This document shows, in pieces, positions 34,820 to 43,304 of a stretch of DNA of 64,000 bases. Below the pieces are notes generated by a model. The model was not told the DNA's origin, searched no databases, and was given only the letters and a program-made list of their open reading frames with translations. Position 1 is the first letter of the stretch. Every line of letters starts with the position of its first letter. The DNA is from a virus. Position numbers and translations under genes: made by a program. The stretch is from positions 103,740 through 167,739 of IMG/VR virus record IMGVR_UViG_3300028129_000005; one strand, given 5' to 3'.

Positions 34820-35323
34820 ATTCTTTTTAGAATTTTTACGAGCTAAATTTAGAAACTCCTGTTGTTGATTCAATAGGAGTTTTTTTATGTGCTTACGGAA
34901 CTCTATCGATGACTTAAGTATTCTAGCATCTACCATAGGAGCCAGTAATGCATCATGATACTCTGGATGAACAAAGTTTTCCAAGCTAAAGTTATCAGTC
35001 TTAGATCTGATAGGTTTACCAGATAGTGCACAGACCCAATCTATTGTGTTATAGTTTTCTTTAAGATCTTCCATCTTCACAAACGAATCAGTAGACCAAT
35101 CATAATAATACTTATTTTTAGAGGAAGTATATCTATGTTGACATATATTGAATATGATATGAACGAACTGATCGCTTTCACACCTTTCACCTAAAATAGG
35201 ATTTTCTATTAATAGTCTCTTCTGCTGTCTTGCAAGATTTGATAACTTAATTCCAAATCTATTAGAATAAGGAGAATGAGGGGAAACCCTTTCCAATTTG
35301 GGATATTTTTTATTATATGCCAT
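34811..35323 (-). CDS. Hypothetical minus-strand protein
   Basis: 170 basic residues (MAYNKKYPKLERVSPHSPYSN and on), one of only two minus-strand genes seen. Its end overlaps the end of the 33434 gene by nine bases, convergently. ATAAATA, close to the T4 late box, lies about ten bases upstream on the minus strand. No family recognised. Cys and Trp content and codon use look like real coding sequence. Confidence 0.65.
   Translation of the reverse strand: MAYNKKYPKLERVSPHSPYSNRFGIKLSNLARQQKRLLIENPILGERCESDQFVHIIFNICQHRYTSSKNKYYYDWSTDSFVKMEDLKENYNTIDWVCALSGKPIRSKTDNFSLENFVHPEYHDALLAPMVDARILKSSIEFRKHIKKLLLNQQQEFLNLARKNSKKNLD
34853..34886 (+). terminator. Plus-strand terminator inside the antisense gene
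   Basis: Stem AAACTCCT / AGGAGTTT with a 14-base loop and T run, 33 bases after the plus-strand stop. It lies within the coding end of the minus-strand gene. Confidence 0.6.
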
Positions 35324-35382
35324 ATAGTATTTATTCGTGAAACAAAACAGCTATATTATGTATAATTATTAAACAAATTTAC

Positions 35383-36333
35383 ATGGTTCACACACTGTTC
35401 ACAGAAAAATATCGTCCAAATAACTTAGACGAGTTGATTTTACCAGAAAGAGTAATGTCAAAATTTAAAGATGGTCTAACTCAAAATGTACTTTTGGCTG
35501 GAAGCCCTGGTACTGGTAAGACATCTACTGCGAAGGCGATTGTTAAGCAATTCGAACTTCCTTATATTTACATCAATGCATCAACTGATACTTCAGTAGA
35601 TGTTATTAGAACCAGGATTATGGATTTCTGTTCTACTATGTCTATCTTAGATGATCAAGGTAAGATGAAAATAGTTATCCTCGATGAGGTAGATGGTGTA
35701 TCTGATCAATTCTTTAAAGCTCTTCGTGCTACTATGGAACAATTTGCATCTAATTCAAGGTTTATTGCAACCTGTAATTATGTAAATAAAATTCCAGATC
35801 CAATTCTTTCAAGGTTCGAAGTAATTAATTTCGACTTTGATAAAGAAGAAGAGAGCGAATTGACAAAGAAATATATTAGACGAGTATATGATATATGTGG
35901 AAAAGAAGAAATGACAATAGAAAAACCAGCATTGGTTGAATTTGTCCGTAGAAACTTCCCAGATCTTCGCTCGACACTTAATAAATTACAAGGATATAAG
36001 TCAGAAGGAACGAGTAAGATTACATTAAATGATGTTAAAAAGTTTAACTCAGTCTATAAAGATGTTTTTGAATTAATCTTTAATGAAACAGACCCTGTTA
36101 AAAACTATAAGTATTTAGTAGGTGAATATTCAAATAGAACAGATGAAATACTTCAAACATTAGGAGAAGAGTTCATAGACTATATTCAATCAGAGAAAGG
36201 AAATAGCGCAAAGCATATTCCTCAAATTGCAGTAACTGTAGCAGAACATCAGGCACAAAGGGTTCACGTAATTGACCCAGCGATAACCATGCTAAGTTGT
36301 ATATATAAGCTACAAGAAATAATTAGAAATTAA
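35383..36333 (+). CDS. gp44: Clamp loader large subunit, gp44-like
   Basis: 316 residues, an AAA+ protein of the RFC/gp44 type: RPNNLDELILP, Walker A GSPGTGKT (40-47), Walker B VILDEVDG, ATCNYVNKI (sensor 1) and LSRFE with the SRC/arginine-finger region. It loads the gp45 clamp. Divergent from the minus-strand gene. The putative gp62 partner may be the gene at 37654. Confidence 0.93.
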   Translation: MVHTLFTEKYRPNNLDELILPERVMSKFKDGLTQNVLLAGSPGTGKTSTAKAIVKQFELPYIYINASTDTSVDVIRTRIMDFCSTMSILDDQGKMKIVILDEVDGVSDQFFKALRATMEQFASNSRFIATCNYVNKIPDPILSRFEVINFDFDKEEESELTKKYIRRVYDICGKEEMTIEKPALVEFVRRNFPDLRSTLNKLQGYKSEGTSKITLNDVKKFNSVYKDVFELIFNETDPVKNYKYLVGEYSNRTDEILQTLGEEFIDYIQSEKGNSAKHIPQIAVTVAEHQAQRVHVIDPAITMLSCIYKLQEIIRN

Positions 36334-36344
36334 TTGCTGAAATA

Positions 36345-36376
36345 TTTTTTTATCTCAGAAATTTTGCTTATATTAG
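36345..36376 (+). promoter_or_regulatory. Repeated promoter-like element, copy 2
   Basis: T7, ATCTCAG, spacer AAATTTTGCT and TATATTAG, 18 bases before the RNase H start. Identical geometry to the other five copies. Confidence 0.75.
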
Positions 36377-36394
36377 TAATATAAAACAAAACAC

Positions 36395-37621
36395 ATGAAA
36401 CTAGGAAAACATACATTGTTAATTGACGGTAACTATTTTTTACACAGTAGACTATTCGTTCTACCTAGGCCTAAAGGTAAACAATTATTAGGCGATAAAG
36501 AATCACAATCTCAACTTATGAGAAAGCTATGTATTGACTTCGCCTCAGAAGTTCGTAAAATGGCTCCTTTTGTAGACCAGATTGTTGTTGCAGTTGATGC
36601 TAAATCATGGCGTAAAGATCTTTTTCCTGATGCACAATATAAAGGAACTAGAACACATGACGATTCTATTAATTGGAAAGCAGTCTTCGGTGTTTATGCT
36701 GAATGGCAAAAAATACTAGAACAAAAGGGTATTATTATCCACCAGGTTCAAGGTGCAGAAGCAGATGATGTAATGTACGGCTGGTCTACTCAATTAAATA
36801 GCGAAGGTAAAAATTGCATTGCATGGACAGGTGATAGAGATTTAATTCAACTCGTAAACTACAATCAAGCGACAGATGCATATACACTATGGTATTATAA
36901 TTCTAAGAAAAAGCTTATTGCCTTTGAAGGTTTCGAAGATGTAATGGCATCTAGAAAAACATCTACAATGACCAATGACGAATTGTTATTCAACATTGCC
37001 TCAGAAGAAGCAACGTACGACAAGCTAAAGGAAGACTTCCAGGCATGGATGGATAAGAACAGAGTAGAAGTTCAAGAAATTAACTGTGACGACTTTGTAT
37101 TCGGTAAAATCCTACAAGGTGACAAATCAGATAATATTCCTTCAGTTATTACATGGACTAAAGCTGCATCTAATGGCAAGATCAGAAACTATTCACTTAC
37201 AGAAAAACATTGTGTAAAGATCTTAGAACAATATAAGAAAGAAGAAAGCGAATTTACAATAGAACACTTTTTCAATAGAGGTCAAGTAAATAAGCTAGTA
37301 GATATTATTTATAGAGTTGTTGGTAAATCTGATCCTAAGGAAATCAGAATTAGATTTAATCAAAACTTAGATCTAGTTCTTCTTCACTATAATACTATTC
37401 CCCTTGCAATTCAAAAAGGTATTTATAATAATATTGAAGCAGATAGAAATGTTTTACCAGAGTTCTCTAATATCACTCAGATGGAAAAGATCTTAGAAGG
37501 AACAGATTGGATGGCAAAGAAATCACAGGGTGCTCCTAAAAAGTATGATGCCTTCGCAGGATTAAAAGAAGATAGTAGCAAGGAAAGACCTTCTACTAAG
37601 AAATTGAACGAACTTTTTTAA
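36395..37621 (+). CDS. rnh: RNase H / 5'-3' exonuclease (FEN family)
   Basis: 408 residues. Metal-ligand motifs of the T4 RNase H/FEN family are present: LIDGNYFLHSR, VVAVDAKSWRKD, GAEADDVMYGW, WTGDRDLIQLV and QGDKSDNIPSV. It removes RNA primers and 5' flaps on the lagging strand. Longer than T4 RNase H (305), with an insertion around residues 185-230 and a basic C-terminal tail. Under promoter copy 2. Confidence 0.9.
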   Translation: MKLGKHTLLIDGNYFLHSRLFVLPRPKGKQLLGDKESQSQLMRKLCIDFASEVRKMAPFVDQIVVAVDAKSWRKDLFPDAQYKGTRTHDDSINWKAVFGVYAEWQKILEQKGIIIHQVQGAEADDVMYGWSTQLNSEGKNCIAWTGDRDLIQLVNYNQATDAYTLWYYNSKKKLIAFEGFEDVMASRKTSTMTNDELLFNIASEEATYDKLKEDFQAWMDKNRVEVQEINCDDFVFGKILQGDKSDNIPSVITWTKAASNGKIRNYSLTEKHCVKILEQYKKEESEFTIEHFFNRGQVNKLVDIIYRVVGKSDPKEIRIRFNQNLDLVLLHYNTIPLAIQKGIYNNIEADRNVLPEFSNITQMEKILEGTDWMAKKSQGAPKKYDAFAGLKEDSSKERPSTKKLNELF

Positions 37622-37653
37622 TAAACTTATAGCAAGTTTACAGTATAATTTAT

Positions 37654-38085
37654 ATGCTAGACGAAACAAAATTATTTGATTTTGTAAAGATCATGTTTAC
37701 AAAACCTAATCAATACAAGAACGTAAAGAACTTTAATAAGAAGAGACACCACTTCATGATTAACAGATTTTTTGCTATTAAATATCCATCAAATGCACAG
37801 TTATTTAATGTGAATGGAATTAATGGCAATGCAGTTATAGATAGTTGGCACATGGTATCTTCAAGATTTCGTTCAGTTCCAGGGTGGATCTATACTAAAA
37901 CTAAGAAGGCAGCTCCAAAACCTAAAAAATCAAAAAAAGAATATATACCTAAAGAAGAAACAATTAAATTCTTTTTACAAAGAAATGAAATTGGAATGAG
38001 AGAGTTCAATGATCTTAAGAAATTCAACCCGGTTGAATTAAATAATAATCTATTGGAATTAGAAAACACAATGCAGGTATATTAA
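37654..38085 (+). CDS. Possible clamp loader small subunit (gp62-like)
   Basis: 143 basic residues. The block RHHFMINRFFAIKYP near residue 30, then WHMVSSRFRSVPGW, a Lys-rich linker and a terminal helical stretch, vaguely resembles small gp62 proteins of marine T4-like phages (NK/NR-aromatic block followed by a helix). Location near gp44 and RNase H supports this, but the similarity is weak. Otherwise hypothetical. AGTATAAT lies five bases upstream. Confidence 0.45.
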   Translation: MLDETKLFDFVKIMFTKPNQYKNVKNFNKKRHHFMINRFFAIKYPSNAQLFNVNGINGNAVIDSWHMVSSRFRSVPGWIYTKTKKAAPKPKKSKKEYIPKEETIKFFLQRNEIGMREFNDLKKFNPVELNNNLLELENTMQVY

Positions 38086-38739
38086 ATGATTAGTTACTAC
38101 GACTTTAATGATGTGGCTACGGTTGTTGACGCCACCCTATTCAAATATAATTACATCGACAATAAGATTCTTACACTAGTAAAGAATCAATTAGACTATA
38201 GGGTCGTTAATGATGGATCTCTTCTAGTAAGTAAAGAGCAATTATCTTTGTTTTTAAAAGAAAACTTTCAATCCGATATTAATAGAATTAATGCAACTGG
38301 TTTTGAACAATTTCATAAAGAAGCAACTACTATCTATTTTCTACATAAGATTTTAAATGATTTTACAAATCTAGAATATGTTAAACTGACTATCAATAAG
38401 AATAAATCTTATAGTAGATTATCTGACATAGATGGAATTAAGACTCTTAGATTTAATTTTAAAGTATTGGCAGGAACATTAAGGCTATATGATATATTTC
38501 AACAAGAAAAAGATTTACAAGAAATAAACTCTATTTTAATTTCACTAGGTCTTATGAAAAAGAATGTTCCTTACGCAAGGCACAATGCTTCTCATATATT
38601 TAATGCTTTAGATTCTTTTGTAAGATCGAGAGAAGGTTCAGATGGAAAAGAATTTGATACTGCATTAGATCTAATGGACTGCATAGAAGCTAAGATCCAA
38701 GATGATAATCCCAAAATAATGTTAATCACTGATTACTAG
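38086..38739 (+). CDS. Hypothetical protein
   Basis: 217 residues, starting directly after the previous stop. Predicted mostly helical; no motif recognised. Its length equals T4 gp59 (217), but no convincing sequence match to the helicase loader is visible, so no function is assigned. Confidence 0.55.
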   Translation: MISYYDFNDVATVVDATLFKYNYIDNKILTLVKNQLDYRVVNDGSLLVSKEQLSLFLKENFQSDINRINATGFEQFHKEATTIYFLHKILNDFTNLEYVKLTINKNKSYSRLSDIDGIKTLRFNFKVLAGTLRLYDIFQQEKDLQEINSILISLGLMKKNVPYARHNASHIFNALDSFVRSREGSDGKEFDTALDLMDCIEAKIQDDNPKIMLITDY

Positions 38740-38751
38740 CTTTCTTTAACG

Positions 38752-38759
38752 AATATATA
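38752..38759 (+). promoter_or_regulatory. Late-promoter-like octamer AATATATA
   Basis: A-variant, 21 bases before the neck-protein start, at the change from replication to virion genes. Confidence 0.5.
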
Positions 38760-38780
38760 GACAAAAGAACTAGATATTAA

Positions 38781-40730
38781 ATGGTAACAGGATATACTGC
38801 AAACGCAAACGGAGATCAACTCATAGCATCCCTACAAGATCCTTTTCAGAACGTAATAAAGATTACGGATTGGGAAATTATAGCAGGTTTAACAACACCA
38901 CAGACAAAGGGTGTAGTTATATTGAATGCAGGATCTCCAACAGTAATAGGAATGGGAACAGATTTTACATTTCTAGCCAATGGTGATGAAATTGTATTAG
39001 GAAATAAGATATTTCAAATTAGTTCCGTACCAGACGCATACACCCTGGAATTAACAACGTCACCCCAGTTTTCAACACAACCATCTGGAATAGAATTTTT
39101 CTTAGTTCCTAATGAATTAAATAAATTTGATTATGAATTTAGATGGTCACAGACTGGTGGATCTTTTTCAGAATTTTCAGAATTAAATAAAACTTCAAAC
39201 ATCGGAGATTTATTCAGTTTAGATTTTAATAATACACTTCCACTTTACATTGACCTAAAAGCAGAAGTATCTTCATTATCCGGAGGTAACTCTTTATCTC
39301 TTATTTCAATCACATATACTACACAGACTGAAGACGGTATTGTTGAAGCATGTCCTAACTTTTGTGTTGAGTGTTTAGATCCCTTTTCAATGGACGGATG
39401 TGCAAACATTATCGTAGAAGAATGTAATGATAATTTATTTAATCCATATAATTTAAGTAAATCTACTAAATTTGTAAAACAAATCACAGGATTAGTAAGC
39501 AATATATTTGGCCATGAAGTAAACTATTTTAGAACTGAACCAGATATGAGAACAGAAGATGTTACTCTTATGGAATATAGTTTACATGATGTAGTAGATA
39601 ATAAAAACATAAAGATATTAGTCCCGGGAAATGAATTTCCTGAAGAAAGTATAACTTTCGATATATTCGGAATGGATTTTGCAGACTTTGAAATTCACAT
39701 TACTCAAGAAGAATTTGATAGAGCGTTTGGTGAAAGAGATTCTCAAGGAAATTTAATAAAAAGCAGATATCCTAGATCTAAGGATTACATGTATATTCCT
39801 ATTATTAATAGAATGTATGAAGTTCATACCATAGCTTTAGCTGACGAGTTTAATAAGACCAATTCATACTGGAGAGTAATGCTGAAGAAATATCAAGAAA
39901 GAACTTCAGTTAATAAAAATACATTCAACGCCGCAACTGACACGTTAACCACTGGAATCGAAGAAGTTTTTGGAGAAAGACAAAGGGAAGAGCAGGAAAA
40001 GGTTTCGAATCCGCAGCAATTTCAAACAGTTATTTCTACACACAAGGATGGTATTAGAAATTTCTATAATAAAGATTTACAAATAATAGATTTTGAATTA
40101 AAAAACAGATGGACAATTGTTAGTAAAAATTATTATGACTTATCTGGAGTAGCGGAAGGAGATTTATGTATCGAATATGATGCACCATCTAGTCTAGAAA
40201 CAGGCAAAAACATGGCAATTTCCGGATGGTTTAATCCACAGTTTGAAATTGGAAGTGGAGATCATTTCATAATAGGAGATCCAACCGCGCTTACAGGATT
40301 TAAAACTTATTTAAACGATTCAGAATTTAAAATAATGGTTAATGGAAATACAGTTACATTTAACCACGGCCTTTCTTTAGAAAAAAGATGGTATGGATTT
40401 ACTTTAAATATAAGTAATGAATTTTCCACAACTAGTTTAAGTATTTATAACTTAAATGAATCTGGATTACCTCAAAGCGCAACCTCTCAATTAACTGAAG
40501 TGTTTAATGAAGTTAAACCTTCGGGCTTAGTTTGGAACTCTAATTCTAATTTCCAAATAAGAGGAAATAGTATGTATATGACCAACATTAGAGTATTCGA
40601 TCAAATGATAGAAGAAGAACAAAGATCTAATATATTAAATCAATATATAGTTAGAGATAATCAACTTGCTAAATTAATAGACAATGCAATACCTAGTATT
40701 GGGTTTCAGAAATTTAGACACACTAGGTAA
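38781..40730 (+). CDS. gp14: Neck protein, gp14-like core with LamG-like C-terminal domain
   Basis: 649 residues, far longer than T4 gp14 (256). The middle (about 245-385) resembles gp14: EVNYFRTEP, FDIFGMDFADFEIHITQEEFDRAF, SKDYMYIPIINRMYEVHTI and NSYWRVMLKKYQER. The N-terminal 180 residues look beta-rich (Ig-like), then comes a Cys cluster (CPNFCVECLDPF, GCANIIVEEC). The C-terminal 200 resemble a laminin-G/concanavalin fold (MAISGWFNPQFEIGSGDHF, KTYLNDSEFKIMVNG, MYMTNIRVFD). Position before gp16-gp17 fits a neck gene. The added domains could be exposed and bind surfaces. Confidence 0.6.
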   Translation: MVTGYTANANGDQLIASLQDPFQNVIKITDWEIIAGLTTPQTKGVVILNAGSPTVIGMGTDFTFLANGDEIVLGNKIFQISSVPDAYTLELTTSPQFSTQPSGIEFFLVPNELNKFDYEFRWSQTGGSFSEFSELNKTSNIGDLFSLDFNNTLPLYIDLKAEVSSLSGGNSLSLISITYTTQTEDGIVEACPNFCVECLDPFSMDGCANIIVEECNDNLFNPYNLSKSTKFVKQITGLVSNIFGHEVNYFRTEPDMRTEDVTLMEYSLHDVVDNKNIKILVPGNEFPEESITFDIFGMDFADFEIHITQEEFDRAFGERDSQGNLIKSRYPRSKDYMYIPIINRMYEVHTIALADEFNKTNSYWRVMLKKYQERTSVNKNTFNAATDTLTTGIEEVFGERQREEQEKVSNPQQFQTVISTHKDGIRNFYNKDLQIIDFELKNRWTIVSKNYYDLSGVAEGDLCIEYDAPSSLETGKNMAISGWFNPQFEIGSGDHFIIGDPTALTGFKTYLNDSEFKIMVNGNTVTFNHGLSLEKRWYGFTLNISNEFSTTSLSIYNLNESGLPQSATSQLTEVFNEVKPSGLVWNSNSNFQIRGNSMYMTNIRVFDQMIEEEQRSNILNQYIVRDNQLAKLIDNAIPSIGFQKFRHTR

Positions 40731-40734
40731 TTAG

Positions 40735-40742
40735 GATATATA
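40735..40742 (+). promoter_or_regulatory. Late-promoter-like octamer GATATATA
   Basis: 20 bases before the gp16-like start. Confidence 0.55.
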
Positions 40743-40762
40743 ATCCTATAAAACAATAACTT

Positions 40763-41413
40763 ATGTCAGAAGAAAAGAAGTCAATAAAAGACCAAGCAGA
40801 AGATATTAGAAAAGAGCTTGATGAACTTATTGGTGAAAGTGTAGATATAACAGAGGCTACGGATACTGATCCAGCGTTTCTTCCACTTCAACCAAAGGAA
40901 GTTCTTCCATCATTTGGAGAACTTAAAACAAGATCTACTAAAACAGCTAAGAAAACTATAACAGCCCTTATGAAATTTTATCTTGCAGAAGATATAATTG
41001 AAAAGGATGAATATATCGCTGCTAAGAAAAAGATGGATGAGATGACAATGTCTTCTTTAGTTTATCAATTACAAGCAGGTGAAAGAGCTCTTACAACACT
41101 ATTAGAAACTATCGAAGATGGCGAATTAGCTCCAAGAATGTTTGAAGTTCTTGCAACTTTACAGAAATCAATGCTAGATATTATTAAATCCCAAACAATG
41201 TATTTAATGGCAACTGAAGAAAGTGCTAAACGAATTTCTAGAGATATAGAAATTTACAAGAAAAGAGATGATGTTAGGGAAATAGAAGAATCAGGAGGTT
41301 CCACTGGTGATTCTGCGGTTCAAAGAGGAACTAAAGATCTTATGAGAATGATTCGTTCTGGAATCGATTCAGAAACTCAAGATATCGAAGATGTAGAACC
41401 TAACGAAGAATAA
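40763..41413 (+). CDS. gp16: Small terminase subunit, gp16-like
   Basis: 216 residues, highly helical (two long helices about 75-165 with coiled-coil character) and an acidic N-terminus, like T4 gp16 (164). The assignment rests on helical make-up and its place two bases before the large terminase. It would regulate packaging by binding DNA and gp17. Confidence 0.7.
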   Translation: MSEEKKSIKDQAEDIRKELDELIGESVDITEATDTDPAFLPLQPKEVLPSFGELKTRSTKTAKKTITALMKFYLAEDIIEKDEYIAAKKKMDEMTMSSLVYQLQAGERALTTLLETIEDGELAPRMFEVLATLQKSMLDIIKSQTMYLMATEESAKRISRDIEIYKKRDDVREIEESGGSTGDSAVQRGTKDLMRMIRSGIDSETQDIEDVEPNEE

Positions 41414-41415
41414 CA

Positions 41416-43242
41416 ATGAGCGATTACGTAGGAGATAATATGTGGATTCCGAAAGGAGACAAAAGCGATCCTGGTCAAAAGCTGGTATGGTCGACTAAGA
41501 ATGTTGATGATCTTTTAGTAGCACTAGATAAAGGATATCGCCCACAAGTTTCTATGCCCTTTTATGAGGGTAAGCAGTTTTTACGTAAGGGTAATATTGT
41601 ATTTGAATATACTGAAGAGGAAATTGCAGAGCTGGCTAAATGCGCAAATGATATTGTTTATTTTGCAGAAAAGTATGCAGTAGTAATGACAGATGAAGGT
41701 ATTCAACAGGTGAAACTTAGAGAATATCAAAAAGAATTATTACATAACTTTCAAAACGAAAGATTTAATATTGTATTAGCGGCCAGACAAATGGGTAAAA
41801 CTGTAACGGCTTCTATTTTTAATGCATGGTATGTTACATTTAACTATGATAAAACTACTCTTCTTTTAGCTAATAAATCAGATTCAACAAAAGAAATTAT
41901 AGATAAAGCAAAGGTAGTTATTGAAAACCTTCCTTTCTTTATGAAACCAGGTATTATTAAGTATGACGTTATGAATGTACGTTCAGATAATGGATGTAGA
42001 TTAGTAGGTCAATCAACTACCGCAAAATCAGGTATTGGTTTTACTATTCATAACTTATATCTTGATGAGTTCGCACACATTCATCCAACTATAGTTGATT
42101 CATTCTATGAAAATGTATATCCTACATTATCAGCTTCTAAGGTATCTAGAATTAATATTACTTCAACACCGAATGGATTTAATAAATTCTATGAAATTTA
42201 TGCAGGTGCTGAAAAAGGAGAAAATGAATATACACCAACGAGAGTTGATTGGTGGCAGCATCCGGATAGAGATGATGCATGGTATGAAAGAGAACTTGGA
42301 AACTTAGGTTCTGAAGAAGCCTTTAATAGACAATATGGAAATGAATTCGTAAGTTCTTCTAATCTATTATTAAGCCCAATGGTTATGAAAACCATGAGAA
42401 AGAATTCACATGAATTTATATGGCATGATTTAGAAGATTTCGAAAATATACAAATAGATACAAAGGGAGTTTTAGGATTTCATAAAGACTTCGATCCTGA
42501 AGGAGCAAAAGAATCTAATAGATTTTATTTGTTTTCAGTAGACATCGCAGAAGGCAACGGAGGTGATTACTCTGTAATTAATGTTTTCGAAGTAGAACCA
42601 ATGGAAGATAAGGACATTATTGATGCAGTGACACCCGGTGCAATGTATGACTTTTTTAGATTGAATCAAGTGGCAGTCTTTAGATCTAATGAACATGTTA
42701 TTGAAGATTTTGCAAAGGTTCTATATACATTAGCTGTTGAGATATTTAATCCTGAAAATGTTAAGATGATTATAGAATTCAATACATACGGTTCTATCTT
42801 ATTGAAATATTTACAAACAGTTTATCCTTCAAGAAATGAATTTGAAGACGAGATGGTATTAAGGTTTAAACATAGACATGATTCAAGAGCCTTAAAACCA
42901 GGTATAAAATTAAAAGCAGATAACAAATCAGTGTTTTGCCAAAATTTTAAAAAATTAATTGAAAATAATAGAATAAAAATAAATGACACAGAAACTGTAA
43001 ATGAAGCAAGTCTTTTCGGTAGTCTTAAAAATGGAAGCTATGGTGCTCAAATGGGTAATGATGATATCATTATGACAGGAATCACTGCCACTGAATTTTT
43101 TAACACTACAGATTATGCAGATTACATCGAAGAATTGCTAGATTTTATAGATCCTGAAAAGTATAAATTAATGGAAACTACTCTATATCAACAAAACGAT
43201 TCAGCCGGAGATATGCAGTATGATATTTATGATCTTATATAG
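41416..43242 (+). CDS. gp17: Large terminase subunit, gp17-like
   Basis: 608 residues, as in T4 (610). ATPase: AARQMGKT (Walker A, about 122-129), NLYLDEFAHI (Walker B) and NITSTPNG (coupling motif). Nuclease: FSVDIAEGNGGDYSVINV (first Asp), IEFNTYG and NDDIIMTGI with the final acidic residues. It cuts concatemers and pumps DNA through the portal. Confidence 0.94.
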   Translation: MSDYVGDNMWIPKGDKSDPGQKLVWSTKNVDDLLVALDKGYRPQVSMPFYEGKQFLRKGNIVFEYTEEEIAELAKCANDIVYFAEKYAVVMTDEGIQQVKLREYQKELLHNFQNERFNIVLAARQMGKTVTASIFNAWYVTFNYDKTTLLLANKSDSTKEIIDKAKVVIENLPFFMKPGIIKYDVMNVRSDNGCRLVGQSTTAKSGIGFTIHNLYLDEFAHIHPTIVDSFYENVYPTLSASKVSRINITSTPNGFNKFYEIYAGAEKGENEYTPTRVDWWQHPDRDDAWYERELGNLGSEEAFNRQYGNEFVSSSNLLLSPMVMKTMRKNSHEFIWHDLEDFENIQIDTKGVLGFHKDFDPEGAKESNRFYLFSVDIAEGNGGDYSVINVFEVEPMEDKDIIDAVTPGAMYDFFRLNQVAVFRSNEHVIEDFAKVLYTLAVEIFNPENVKMIIEFNTYGSILLKYLQTVYPSRNEFEDEMVLRFKHRHDSRALKPGIKLKADNKSVFCQNFKKLIENNRIKINDTETVNEASLFGSLKNGSYGAQMGNDDIIMTGITATEFFNTTDYADYIEELLDFIDPEKYKLMETTLYQQNDSAGDMQYDIYDLI

Positions 43243-43263
43243 ACTAAACTCCAGATTTACACG

Positions 43264-43271
43264 GATATATA
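43264..43271 (+). promoter_or_regulatory. Late-promoter-like octamer GATATATA
   Basis: 33 bases before the tail sheath start. Confidence 0.55.
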
Positions 43272-43304
43272 GATTAACAAATAAAAAAATAAAATTAAAT
43301 AACT

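Noticed and set aside
38086-38739. Assignment as helicase loader gp59
   Set aside because: Only the length matches T4 gp59; no shared sequence blocks could be seen.
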